64,000 bases of DNA from Diploscapter coronatus (taxonomy: Eukaryota > Nematoda > Chromadorea > Rhabditida > Rhabditidae). This document shows, in pieces, positions 11,349 through 23,644 of this stretch. The position numbers and the translations under genes are program-made. Position 1 is the stretch's first letter; every line of letters begins with the position of its first letter. The stretch is from assembly GCA_964036155.1 (NCBI GenBank), contig OZ038423.1:30333249-30397248 (forward strand), given 5' to 3'. The notes beneath the pieces are model-generated. The model was not told the origin of the DNA. It worked only from the letters and a program-made list of their open reading frames with translations, and did no database searches.

Positions 11349-14300
11349 ATGTCGACAAGTGCCTTCTACACGGCAACGGTGCCTCAGAGTCTTCCAGAGG
11401 ACGGGGAAAATCAAATTAATGTGGGTTCTTAGGGAAACAATTTGAAAAAATGTCAAGGAATTTTTGAACAATCGTTTTCTACAAAGATTATCACTTTCTA
11501 TGACAAATAAGACATTGGAAAAATAAAAATAACTAAAAATACAAATTTTATCTTTCCAGGAATTCCAAATTTCCGACGTCGAGCGCTTTTTCGAGTTGCC
11601 GTCCTGCGTCGAGTGGATCGTTTCGAAGAGTTTGAAGCGGGTGGCCCTCCAGTTCCCAGATCAGTTCCTCAAATATTCGAGGTGCGATCTTTGAATTACA
11701 AAATGTCTAATAAAAAATTTCAGAAACATCTACGAGCAACTCGAGCGAGATGCCAACTGCAAATGCTTCATTCTGGCGGACACTTCTTATAGAAGGTTGG
11801 TTTGGAAGTTTCTGGGAAACTTCAGGAGCTTCAAGAGGTTTCGGGAAACTTGAAAAATTTCCATTAATTTCGAGAGAATTTGAGAAAGACTTTCAGTTGC
11901 TGCGTGGACGAAATCGCGGCGGCTCACGCGAATTGTGATGGGATAATTCACTACGGCGACGCCTGTCTGAGCCGACCCTCGGAGACCATTCCTATCAAGT
12001 AAACAAATTTTATCTTAAAAGAAGAATTCTGTCATGTTAGAAATTTTAAGAAAAACAATTTTAAAAATGAAAAGAAACGTTGAAAAACGATAGTTCAGTC
12101 TTTCAAGATTCGTTCTTACAAGATTAAGTCCATTTTCCATCAAATTGTCTTTTTTATTATTTTCAGGTACGTTTTCGGCCGTTTTCCGATGAACTTGAAA
12201 GTTCTCAAGACCAAATTTGAGATGTGCAAATTCGAAAAAGATGAACTAAAGCTTCTCTTGGTCGATTCCGTTTATGCACACTCTACAGGTTTTCTGAATT
12301 TTTGAAGAAAAATACAAAAAAAACAAGTTTCAGATGAAATCTACAAAGTGCTTGACGAAAATGGGGAGGACGGGAATTTCTTGAAGAGCAAAGTCGCCGA
12401 ATCTCCTGAAGCTGAAATTCAAGAAGAGGTCGGGAAGACTCATTTCGAAAAATAAAGATAAAAAAATGAACTAACTAACTTGAAACTAGATTTTCAGACG
12501 CAACTCTCGCTCGGCCGTCTAGTGGACAAGCGATTTTTCGACGCTGAAAATGTCAAGGTAAAGATAAAAAGGAAAATAAAATGAAAGAAATAAGATAGAA
12601 TTATTTGAAAATTGCAGGTCCTTTTCATCGGCTCGTCAGAATCGCCTTTCCTCCCCCTTTGGCTGATGTCCCACCCGCAATGTCAGACAGTCGTTCATTT
12701 CGACCCACAAACCGGAGAATTGCAGGAGTCACAGTTAGTCTGATTTTAAAACTTCTAGAAAAGATGTCGAAGTAATGATCTTATTTTCTTTTCGAAATTG
12801 GATTTTTTTAAAAGAAGGCAAATTGAAAAATTTATTCCATACTTTGAGCAATTCCGTGGATAAATAACATAAAAGAACTCAGAAAACTAAAAAATCATAT
12901 TGCATCCAAAAATGTACAATTGCGCCTGTGGAAAAATCATGAAAAATGTAGAGAACATCTTGGGCCCGATTTTTAACTCTTCAATTCCTTACCAAAGATC
13001 GGAAAATTCGACACCTATCAAGATTGTTTTCTTAGAAACGATCAAAAATGGGAATTTCTAAACATCAAGTCAGTTGAAGGTTTTTCTTCTTAAAATGCTG
13101 TCAAAGATGGAAATTGAGAAAGATCAGAAACCAGGCCCAGAATCTTCAGCCTTGATTATGATTTTGATAATTATTCGGTTTTTCGTCGTTTTTCCGATTG
13201 AAGGGGTGGACGAATTGCAAATGTCGCGCGTTGTTCGCTGCGATTTTCTGGTACTTTTTGAGTGTCGCCAAAATGTTGTCGTTATTAGAGATATCCATTT
13301 CATCTTCATAATTTTTATCGGACTCGGCGGTTAGCTCTCCGAATAGGCTCTGAATTAAAAAAATATTTCACTTTTTTAAACCCATAAAATAAAATGTTTG
13401 GGGACAATCGTGATAGACTTTTTCAAATTGTTACATTATCAGTTGGTTGAGCTACGGTATTCTCGAAGAAATCCATGATCAGCTTCGTGCTCGGGGCTTG
13501 AACGTTTGGATTGTAGGGCTAGTAAGATCATTAAAAGTTTGCATGTTTAGCTAAATTGATTACGGTAATCGGCGGCTCTGGCGTATATTCGAAATTCATC
13601 TTGAGTTTCGCGGGAACAGGCTCTTGAACCTGAACTTTTTCGTTTGTTTTGAAATGTTGCATCTTTGAAGGAATGCTCGACAATCTCGAATTTTCATCAA
13701 ACTTGAATTTTAGGCAATTGTATTTCTTGCAATATTAAAAGAAACTTACCTCACTAGGTGGCCCTGGGGTTAATTCAAAGTCCATGATTAACTTGGTAGA
13801 AGGTTCTGTTGATTCAGGGACAATGGGGGTAATTGGCTTGTACTCTTCGTCAAATTCGTTGATGAAAATCGGAGGAGGCGTAGTCTAAATTTTTTAAATA
13901 TCAAGTTTTTTCCTATTTTTCTCGCATTTTTCTAATCCCTATTTCTATTTTATAACATCTATTTTCAAAAAAGCTTCTAAAACTCAGGAATAAATTACAT
14001 CAGTAGTATAAACTTCTGTAGTCGTAGGTTCAGCGGTATACTCGAAATTCATCTCCAATTTCGGGATGACTTTATCGCCTCCCTGTTGTTGAATTTCCGG
14101 CATTCCATTATACGCAGCTTCGTATGAGTTATCCTTATCCGGCACACTGTATTGGAAGGACCTCTCGGGACATCTAAGAATCCAAATCGACTATTTGGTT
14201 TTTAAATCAAAGCCAAGTTTGAACCTGCAATATTCTGAATCGATGCCAGGAACGCCCTGATAGCCCTTTTCACCCATTTTTCCTGGTTCACCGCTTCTTC

Positions 14301-17300
14301 CGGGGTTTCTAAAATTCAAAATAGGAGATTTCCAAGATTTGGAAAATTATATACCCTCGATCGCCTTCGGGTCCCTCGAGTCCTTCCTCGCCGGGTGTGC
14401 CTTCTAAATTGGTTTGACATTTGAAAACTAGGGAATTTTCGATACTTGGAGAATAGTCGATTTTTTTAAACTTCTAAGAGAATTCGTTCGAATTTACCTT
14501 CTCCTTTCACCCCAATCATGCCAATTCTGCCTCGAAGTCCAGGCCTACCCTTCGTCCCTGGTGGTGACACGATTCTCCAAGCACTCTTTCCGGGGTGGCC
14601 TAATTGTTTTTTTAGTCAATACGCTGAAAATTTGGAATTTTACCGACATGTCCCGTCAACCCGCAGGGTCCTATTTCACCTAAATAACACTATAACTTTT
14701 TAGAGTTAGGCAAAAATTTACCTGGGTCCCCTACTTCGCCCGGAGGGCCAGGCATCGAAATTCCCGGCATTCCGTCATACCCGTTGATTCCTTGTTCACA
14801 TGAAAAAGACGAGTGAAACATTTTAAATAAAAATATTTGGAAACAAAACTGGGGAAATGTTTTTGAACGCAAAAATCTGCGGATAAAAATTCTTAGAAAC
14901 AGTCTGGGGATAATCTGAATAATTCGTTACTTTTAGATCTACTAAATAGTATGGAAAAAAAGAATTTCTTCCCTACATCACCCTAGACCCCTAACTATGG
15001 GTTACGAAGTGTAACGAATTATCCTCATTTGCAAAAATCGGGGTATAAATTTGTAGGAGTCAACCTACCAGGCTCTCCGATCAGTCCATCTAGCCCCGGT
15101 AGACCTAAAGATATAAAGATATTTCTGAAGGGATAGCGAAAATTTGCCTGGAGATCCCATCGGACAGGCAATACAAGAGGGCTGCTGAGCGTAGCTATTT
15201 TCCTCGTTGAAAATCGGAGGCATTAGGTAATCGCCATCGACTCCATCTCGTCCCGGCCAGCCTGTTAGTCCGCTCAATCCTAGAAATACAACTCTCAAGA
15301 TTTGAGCTAACTTACAAGCTAAAAATGAACTTAAAGGTGTTTCACTGGGAAATTTTGGAAAGAAAAATTTCCTTAAACGATTTTGCAATTTAAACAAAAA
15401 ATTGCCTTTCAAATAATCGATTGTAAACCGATATTTTAAGGAGTTTGTGATAATTTTGAAAAAAAAACAAGTTTACCAGGCAACCCCTCGGCGCCCTGTT
15501 CCCCTCGCGGGCCAGGAGGACACTTTTTTGATTGAGGTGCGCAATGATCGCATATTGACGAGGTGAAAAATCCTTTGCGACTCCTAAAAATGTTTAAATT
15601 TGGATTTTTTGTTGAAAATGACTTACCTGATAGCTCTAGATAGTCGAATCGATAGAAGCATTTCTTGAGTGGAATAAATCTCGGACCAGGCGGAGTTTGA
15701 ATAGAACTAAAAGTATTGGAAACTAAAAAATATCACTTTTTCGGCCCATAAAAGTTAAATGAAGATTGAAAATTAGTTTAAAAATCAAATATTCTTGAAG
15801 AATCAATTATAGTTACCTCTACTATATAAGATTTTGAAAAATAAATAAATGAAATTGCCTCAAACTCTTTATAGAGTTCCATGGAATGGTCATAGAAATA
15901 GTTGATGTCTCGAATCATGTAGACGAAAATTAGGAAGGCAAAAACGGTCGATATTAGGCACAAAACTAGGGATGATGCCGTCAGAGCGTATGTGAGGGAC
16001 ATTTATTTCAATTGTTAGAATATAATACTTCTGAAATCATTCGGTTTTTGGAAGGTCATATAGTTCACAGATCGGCACGTGTGAAAATTAACTTTGGTAA
16101 AGAAAGACGATGAAATTTCAAAGTCATCTTTTGTGTGCTAGAATCGAAAATTTAATTTAAAAATCTGAGTTTTTAACAATGATACTGATATTTTAAATTT
16201 CAGCCAAGCTTTAACTTTAACATCATGATTAAATAAATTTTGAAACTACCTGTTAGGTTAGCCACTTTCAGATAAATATCGGAATAAGTCATAACATCAA
16301 TAATATTTCGGAGCGTATCGGTAACGAAGTTGAACGGTAGGAATAATAATGAATGGGTTATGATTGAATAGGTAGAATGATATTATGGATAGTGTAGAGA
16401 AAGAAAGGAAAGCGATTTTCTCTGGATGAGATAGAGATTTTCAGCGTCTTTTTTCGAAGAAAATTACCTACGATTTAACCTCATCTATGGTGAATTTTTT
16501 TCCTGTCTCGATCCACTTGAAACATGTCTGTTTGTTGCTTCCACTCTCTGTATTTCAGCTATTCTTTAGGCTATTTGCAGGGCTAGAAAAGCATGTTCAT
16601 ATTTGTGAGAAGCGTGCGTTTTTTTTCTCGCTTTCCCGAGATTTTTCAAGCTTTCTTAATTGCATATATGGTCAGTAAAATGAGAGAGAGTACTCAAGAC
16701 GTTTTTGCAATTACTCCCTATCTATAACCTTGTAAGGGAGCAATTACTCATCGGAATGTTTTATACACCAAACGGTTTTGGGGCCTGTATGATTGAACAT
16801 ATGGAAATAACCAAGAATGGTCGGATAAAAGATTCTTTTTGGAAAAAGACTCTGGTTTAGTTTTAGATACTTTTATTCTCTATGATCCAAATGTTTATTG
16901 TCGAATGGACTAAAAGATCATCTAGTTTAAAGAGGGGAAGACATGTCATAATAATTATATTATCCCAACTGAACACTTCTTGAGACAAATGAAAATAGCC
17001 ACTCGTAGTAAGCGTAAAATATTTCTAGAGATCTAAGATGTCTGTATATGATTTTTTCGGCAAAATAACCAGACATAAAACTTTGCGAAGAAATACGGTC
17101 AAACAATTATGCAAGATCGGCTTTTGAACTCATAGATTTTTCAAGGTTATCTATTAGAGAAGAAAAAAAACTTAGAAAATATCATAACTAAACTTCCTTT
17201 GTTAGTTGTTTTTTTTTTAATTTAGGATTAGGGCTTTGACTTTCTTTAACTTTTTTTCTGTAGATTATTGCTTCAAACTTTAACAAACAAGACGTTGAGT

Positions 17301-20300
17301 ATAATTGTTTTATTGGTATTCCCTGATATGGCTTCATAAAATTCACAACTTTCTCGCCTAAGCTCTGATCTTTCTTCGGCTGGCAAGTCTTCTTCTCTTG
17401 ACGGCCACACGTCTTCTGAACTCGTATTCATATTAACTTGTTGTTGTTTTTTTCTTTTTTTAAGATTACAAAATAGTAAATCATAGTTAAGGGAAAGGGC
17501 GATTCAAATAGAAAATAGTAGGTGATCAGAAACACATCACTGCTTACTACTACTTTAGTAACAAGTTTTAAAAAATCTCAAAATTAAAGTCAATTCAATA
17601 GATGGAGCGTTTTTGGTTGTTGGAAAATGCTACCTGGAATATCCGCCCGCAGATGGGGCGGCCGGGGCAGATGGACCCTGGCTGTAGTCTCCTGGCTGAG
17701 TGGCTGGGTGACTGACGACTGGGGCAGAACCACCTAACATTTCGATTTTTTTTTTAATTCAAGTATTGCAGAGGTTCACATTACGAAATAATGGGAAAAA
17801 GAACTTTTTTAAAATAAGATTTTCGGTCATGTGAAAAACCGGCAAAAATCGTTTTCTCTGAGTTACAAAAGAAAAAACGATAAAAGTTGCTTACTTCTTG
17901 ATGGGCAAGGGCAATAAGCGGAGTCGCTTCCAGGCTGGCCTGGACCACCTCTATAAATTTAACGGGATATTTTTCGATAAAAAATTGATTTTTTACGGAG
18001 TTCCAGGTTGACCCTAAAATTGAAAGATTTTTAAACTGGTCAAATTTGTGAATTTTTTTGACTTACGTCGTTTCCTGGACCACCGGGGTTTCCATTGGGG
18101 CCGGGGCTGAAATTTTTCTGATTATGAAAATTTTTCGAGAACAAAATTTGTAGGAATGTCCCTATCTGACTATGAGTTTTATTGCAAAAGTTCGAAGTCT
18201 TTTCTTTTAAAAGAGGAAAATTTGACTAGAAACGCAAAGATTAGAAAAGGGCTATTTTGCAAAAACAAATTTGTTTGACTTTGACTTACCCGCCGGGTTG
18301 TCCGTCTTGGCCTGGGTCTGCAAACGATTAGGTGAATTTTTGATTCTATGATTTTTTCTTCGAAAATTTAAAGACAAACTTCCAGCCTGTCCTGGTTGAC
18401 CCTAAAATTGCAAAGTTTAGAAAAATGACCCTATTTTGAATTTTTTTACTTACATCGTTTCCGGGGGTTCCAGCAGGTCCTTGTCTATAATTTAAAAAAT
18501 TGGGGCAAAACCGGATTTTTTAAGATTTAGAAATCTTACGGTCCAGCGGGTCCTAAATTTCAAAATTATGGATAACATTTGTATGACTGGACAGACAACT
18601 TGAAAATTTTCAAATGTTCCTCTAAAATTTACCTGGGGTGCCTCGAGAATTCTGAGCATCGTTTCCTGGTCTTCCTCTGCAAAACTTACCATTTTTTCGG
18701 AATTTTTAGAAACAATTAGAAAATTTTACGGCTGTCCTGGGTTTCCGGCTGAAGTTTTTCAATTTTTATCGGAAAATACAAAGAAAATCTCACGCTGTCC
18801 GGGGGATCCTGAGGGTCCTTGCTAAATTTTTTAGAAAGTTAGGGGAATTCTGAGAAATTAGGTTTTTTGATGCTTACAGGTCCTGGTGCGCCTCTGAAAA
18901 TCGGACTTTTAGTTTTTTAGGGAAATGAAACTGCTTTTAAATTAGGAGAAAACTCTTACGGTGTTCCCGCGCCGCCTCCTTGTCCGGGTTGTCCCTGTAA
19001 ATTAGATCCTTCAGAACCGAGAATTTTAAATTTCAATTTACGGGATTTCCGTCCGGTCCGGGCGCTGAAAATAATCAAGTTAGGCAATCTTTTGCGTGAA
19101 ATTGTTACCTCCAGCCTGGCCATCGGGGCCTGGTCTATAAATTTTTGTTCATTAGAATGTTTTCCCGGAAATTTGAATTGTAGGAGACTTACGGTCCTGG
19201 TGGTCTGAAATTTGGATGATTAGCCAAAGAATGGGAAAAATGGTATTTTTGGGTGAACATTCGAAGAAATATTAAAATCTTACCCTTGTGGGCAAGAGAT
19301 GCATGGCTGCTTCTGGTCATAAGATCCAGTTCCCTCTCCCTGGAGGCCAGGCTCTCCTAAATTTGGAATTGTTTTACATTTTCTGGGAAAAAATTAGGAA
19401 TAAAAGTCGAGTCTTGAGGGAAATCAAAATTCGAATTGAGTTTTTCCATACCAATTCGAAAGAAGAATACACTATAAAAGTTGACTTATTCCAGTTGAGT
19501 ATTTTTACCTGGGCCTCCGGGGCTTCCTGGCTCTCCATCGTCACCTTAAAAGGAGTAAAGTTAGCATAAAAATAAAAAAAAGTCCAATCGAAGAAAAAGA
19601 CGTAGAATTCCATACCGGGCTGTCCAGCTGAATATTTTGAAATTAGAATATTTTACCGAAAAAATAGCGTTTAGAACGTACGTGGTCCGGGTGGTCTGAA
19701 AATATGTCGAATTAGGATTTTTAGAGAAAATGAAGATCAAATTTCTTTTCGGATGAGGATTTTCTTAAATTTTGCACTTTTGGGCAAAAAATGAGATTTT
19801 GAAATTGTTTTTAATAATGGACCGGAAATGTTTACCCAGGTGGGCATCCGGTCGGGGCGGGTCCGCAGTTGCAGCTGTCGTGTCTCTTTCTGTGGCGCTT
19901 GAAGATCGCTCTGACGTCTCTCACGTTCTGCGGAGCCATCGATGCGATCATCGTGTTCCACGCGTCGTTGGCGTAGAGCTAAAGTTTTGAATTTAGAAAG
20001 GGTTCGAAATTTTGTTGATGAAATTATAAAGAGCAAACAAATAGAAAATGTTGCTAAAGAATGAAAAATCCTGAAAAAATAAGAGTGGATCTCGGAAAAT
20101 GTTTGTAAAAAAAAACTAAGAAAATTAAATATTTTGCGAATAATAAAAATGAGAAAGGTAGGATTTTTGACAGACGAATGTAAAATATGGAAAAATTTAA
20201 AGAGTCAATCTTGGGAAATTTGTAAAACTCCCCTACCTTGAACTCGCCCAGATCCCGCTCGGCGTCATCCACGAACGAGTTAATGTCGTTGTAGATATAG

Positions 20301-23034
20301 CCACAGGCAATAATCGAGGCCAAAATGGCCACTCCACACAGGCCCGAGGCCACTCCGGCGAACGACGTCATTCTACAATGAACATTTTGATTTTGAAGAA
20401 CAGGGTGAAATTTTTTTAAATGCAATGAATTTTGTAGCAAAAATAGGCCAACATTTTTTTTTGGAAAAAGTAGATCGTTTTTGCAAAATGGAATAAAAAT
20501 GTAAGAATACTGGACCAATTTTCTTCAAAACTATATGAAACAAATGTTGAAAATAAGGACCAACTTCGGATATTTTGAAAATTTCTATTTAGAAGAAAAA
20601 ATTGAAATATTTGCTGTAAAAAATTGGCAAAAATAGAAACTTTTTACTTACTGTGTCTTAAGGACCAGTAGCCAAGCCCTTTTAGAGGCCTGTTACGATA
20701 ATCAAGAGACAATACGCTTTGAAAGGCGCGCTTTTATACGATGACCCTGAGAGAAATCACCCGGGGTCGTTGTGTCACGAATTTTTGCGTTTTTCTTCCC
20801 ACCCGATGCTTTTTCGGCCAAACCCTCAGTTTCACGCAGAATATATGCAGAATTTTGCCATCATTAGTTTTTGTTTGATTTCTCTCCAGTTAGCTTCTTC
20901 TTTATATCATTACTTTCTCTCTATTAACCTTCCCTTTCTTTGACACCTATAATTTCGACTTTATCCATACAAAGGTATGGCTTCTCTAACTTGGCTTTCT
21001 CTTTCGCTTGTACTTTTTTCTATTACTTTGTCGTTTTCTTTGATGTTTCTATGTTAGACGTTATCTCTAACAAGTTTGACTTTGCTACTTTCTTTCTGAC
21101 GTTATCTTTTCTCATCTATAATTTTTCCCTTTTCTCTAACCTCTATATTATTCTTTCGATATCTCGTGGTTACCCTTTTTCTGACCTGACTTCATTAGAT
21201 GGTTAATCAGAATCATTACCTGTCTCTTTCTCTTTTGTGTGTTGTGAAAGGTTTCAGTTTAGAGGTAGGAGAGAGGAGAAGCTTTGTTGATGCAAACCTG
21301 TCTGATGTAGCTTCCGCTAGGTTACAAAAAGTTAGATGGCCATGATTTTCTCCTCTCGTTTTCTTTCACACTTTCTCCAAACCATAGGGCTATTTTCCTA
21401 TCTCTAGCCACGCTACTTTTTATCGTTTTACAAAGCGTGTTACCAAAACTGACATCTAGCGAAAAAGACTACATACGAAATCGTGTCTAACATCGCTGAA
21501 AATCAGAAAATTATTATTTCACTATTTTTGGGGAGAAATTTAACGAAAAACTGCAACTGATGCAATAAACTTTTAGCACCCAATTAATTTAAGAAAAAAG
21601 ACGAAATGTGTTGATGACAGACCTGTGAAATTTTCATCTATGGTCGAGAAGTAGAGAATTTCAGTTTTGTGAAAAATAAGTTTCAGCGGGTCTAAGAAAG
21701 TCAAAATGTTTTTGAGGGTTTAATCATAAAATTAGATAAAATAATAAGAAAAAGACTAGAACTATGCCTAAATTAGCGAAAAATAAGTTTCAAAAGGTAT
21801 ATTAAAGACCAAAATGCTATGGAAAAATGGTAACTTTGATAAAATCAAGGGAAAAAATTTAAAAGAAAAATAAGAATTAAAATATAGTAAAAATTCAGAC
21901 CCTCGACGATCAAGAAGCTTCGAAAACGGCTGTTTTTGATCGAATCTCTCAAAGATGCGTCCATCGTTGGTTTGGTGGTTGGAACGACGGCGATCAAAGG
22001 ACATCGGTAAGTTTAAAAGAAAATTCTCTAAAAACTGGAAGAAGTTGAAAAAGCAAAATTTCCTAAATCTTTTTTTTTATCTTCTAGAGAAGAACAAAAT
22101 CGATTTTTGATGCGAGAAAATAAATGTAAAGAAAAAATCGAAAATGCAAGGATGTTTAGAATGATTTTTTTTCAGAGAGGCCATCCAGCGAATGCGAGAG
22201 CTGTGCAAGATCTCCGGCAAAAAGCTCTATGTCTTCTCGGTTGGAAAGGTAAAATTTGAGAAAAATCGTTAAAGTCGATTGATTTTTGTTGTGCTTTAAC
22301 TTCAGGTAAACGTCGCGAAATTGAGCAATTTCTCAGCGACGATCGACGTTTTCGTCCTGTTGAGTTGCCCGTTCGGGATTCTACTCGATCAGGTAATTTT
22401 TCGAATTTAAAAAAGGTGAATTTTGAATTTTCAGACTGATTTCTATCGGCCAGTGGTATCATTCTTCGAAGCGGAGGCTAGATACAAAAAATGGTGCTTT
22501 CAAAAACTGATTTTTCGATTTTCAGATCGCTCTGAATCCGGAGAAAAATTGGCACGCCAATAAGGGCTGGACGGCGGATTTCTCGGAACTATTGGAGGGT
22601 AAATTTGAAATTTTCTGAAAATTGGCTTAAAATTGGATCTTCAGGTAAAATCGGCTCAAAGATTGAAGACGATGAAAATGTGGATGTGAGTCTGGTTTCG
22701 GGCAAAATTCGAGCGAATTTGAATTTGGACGAGAAAAGTGAAGGGAGCTCGACGACAGTCGCGCTTTATACTGCTGGTAGGCTTTAAAAATCGAATAAGA
22801 CCAACTATTATTTGAAAGCAGAGAATGATATTATGATTGTCTTCGTTGGTATCAATTAAATCTAAATTAATTGTATATCAACTTTTAAGAGGTTAAAAAT
22901 TGCAAATTTCAGGTGACTACTTCGACAAATTATCATGGAAGGGCCTGGACGATTCCGTCAAAAATGAGGCGTCCATCGAAGTGACCGAAGGCCGAACGGG
23001 GATTGCGAGTGCGTACAGGAATGAGTCGAAGTGA
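11349..23034 (+). CDS. dph-2: DPH2, diphthamide biosynthesis subunit, with a 9.2 kb gene-bearing intron
   Basis: About 15 exons and 479 residues, a normal length. DPH2 partners DPH1 in the radical SAM complex that moves the 3-amino-3-carboxypropyl group of S-adenosylmethionine onto the eEF2 histidine, the first step of diphthamide synthesis. N-terminal exons (11349-12733) encode [18 protein letters not shown], with the conserved Cys, then [10 protein letters not shown] and [17 protein letters not shown]-terminal exons (21899-23034) encode [46 protein letters not shown] with the second Cys, [24 protein letters not shown] and [10 protein letters not shown]. Exon 12733 ends with two bases of a codon and exon 21899 supplies the third, so the halves join in frame. 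The intron between (12734-21898) contains two antisense collagens. One intron (22477-22525) begins with GC. Unspliced, the N-terminal part would end two codons after 12733. Confidence 0.9.
13146..16002 (-). CDS. Nematode collagen with long non-collagenous C-terminal tail
   Basis: About 15 exons. The N-terminus ([20 protein letters not shown] onward) is the nematode cuticle-collagen N-terminal domain with a membrane-anchor segment, followed by [11 protein letters not shown], the usual aromatic-x-N-x-AW motif. Gly-X-Y blocks begin at [16 protein letters not shown], with interruptions holding Cys pairs (CDHC, CIAC). After the last triplets come [10 protein letters not shown] and about 150 non-collagen residues containing two copies of a paired module, KL(E/K)MNFEYT(A/P)EP and STKLIMDF, ending [11 protein letters not shown]. 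Most introns interrupt the first base of a Gly codon. The intron at 15105-15147 has a GC donor, forced because its 43 bases would break the Gly-X-Y frame. The first intron (15707-15858) also appears to use GC. Lies inside the DPH2 intron in antisense. An extracellular structural role is inferred. Confidence 0.88.
13438..14080 (-). repeat. Duplicated two-module unit in collagen tail
   Basis: Two tandem copies at protein level, each made of an A module ([13 protein letters not shown] near 14030-14080; [13 protein letters not shown] near 13570-13625) and a B module ([14 protein letters not shown] near 13755-13810; [12 protein letters not shown] near 13445-13500). The B modules and A2 lie in separate phase-0 exons; A1 shares its exon with the preceding CPERSF region. 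The pattern fits an exon-pair duplication. Confidence 0.75.
16003..17357. other. Spacer between nested collagens, within the DPH2 intron
   Basis: AT-rich spacer holding the promoter of the 13146-16002 collagen and the 3' flank of the other collagen. No coding exon identified on either strand. Confidence 0.5.
17358..20371 (-). CDS. Cuticle collagen split into 23 coding exons
   Basis: A nematode cuticle-collagen architecture. The N-terminal domain starts [20 protein letters not shown] and contains ERDLGEFK joined to [11 protein letters not shown] basic region RHRKRHDSC with Cys and a CPPG start of the triple helix follow. Gly-X-Y blocks rich in GPPGP, GQPG and GNPG come next, interrupted once by PCISCP. 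The tail reads [17 protein letters not shown] and ends in a basic segment ([19 protein letters not shown]). The triple helix is cut into tiny exons: 19682-19695 is 14 bases, 19616-19627 is 12, and several others are 12-30. All splice in a way that keeps Gly-X-Y intact. The start at 20371 follows the acceptor cattgtag; a 5' UTR exon with donor at 20651 probably precedes it. Extracellular matrix or cuticle component, nested antisense in DPH2. Confidence 0.92.
20372..21898. other. Collagen upstream region and end of the large DPH2 intron
   Basis: Contains the probable collagen 5' UTR exon (about 20652-20700), its TATA box and then AT-rich intron sequence up to the DPH2 acceptor at 21898. The pyrimidine-rich stretch near 20870-21190 has open frames but no coding character. 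Confidence 0.5.
20731..20738 (-). promoter_or_regulatory. TATA box of the nested collagen
   Basis: On the minus strand this reads TATAAAAG. Transcription starting about 30 bases downstream would give a short 5' UTR exon ending at a strong GTAAGT donor (minus strand, 20651). That exon would splice to the acceptor just before the collagen start codon. Inferred from position and sequence only. Confidence 0.55.
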
Positions 23035-23644
23035 TTGAGGTTAGTTTGAAAATCTTTAAAAAAAAAAGATAGAAAATGACTCTAAATTGCCTAAAAAGAT
23101 ATCAAAAACTGACGAAAACGGGCCTACATGATCTAAGAAACCTAAAATATCGGTTCAGTTTTTAATAAAACTGTTTATTATTGAAGAAGATGCACATCTT
23201 TATTTACATTGCACTCAAACGAATCAAAAATGGTGAAAATACACGTTTTTGAAAAATAATACCGGTATCTAAAAGGGGTTAAAGCTCGGGAAATTAGCAT
23301 GAAATATGATAAAAGTCGGCTTTTATTGAAAAGTTCACCGACTTTTCCGGTAAAGTTATCTTGCATCCAATTCTGTGAACTTTGCAAAAAAAATCGACTG
23401 AAATAAAGCTCATCCATAGATTACCCTGAGAGAATAGTGAAGAATTAATTTTTAGATTAGCACAGTTTTAGATATCAAATTTTAGATACAAAGAATAACG
23501 AAGATATGAACATTTTGAACGGTTCCTAAGAAAGAGCGATTATTAGGTAGTTTTTGAGATTTCGAATAGCAAATTTGGAGATACCAGCTTCAATGATGAG
23601 GGATAGGATTTTAAAAATAGCTGGTGTATTTTTGAACATTGAGG
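23035..23644. other. Convergent 3' spacer
   Basis: AT-rich spacer between the ends of DPH2 and the ligand-gated channel gene. Nothing else seen. Confidence 0.5.

Noticed and set aside
12734..12748. Stop codon shortly after the last 5' DPH2 exon, suggesting a complete short gene
   Set aside because: The product would lack the whole C-terminal domain, and the missing half is found downstream on the same strand in the matching phase.
20940..21206. Hydrophobic plus-strand open frame inside the DPH2 intron
   Set aside because: Produced by a T-rich stretch with no flanking splice sites; the Phe/Leu/Ser bias is that of pyrimidine-rich intron sequence.
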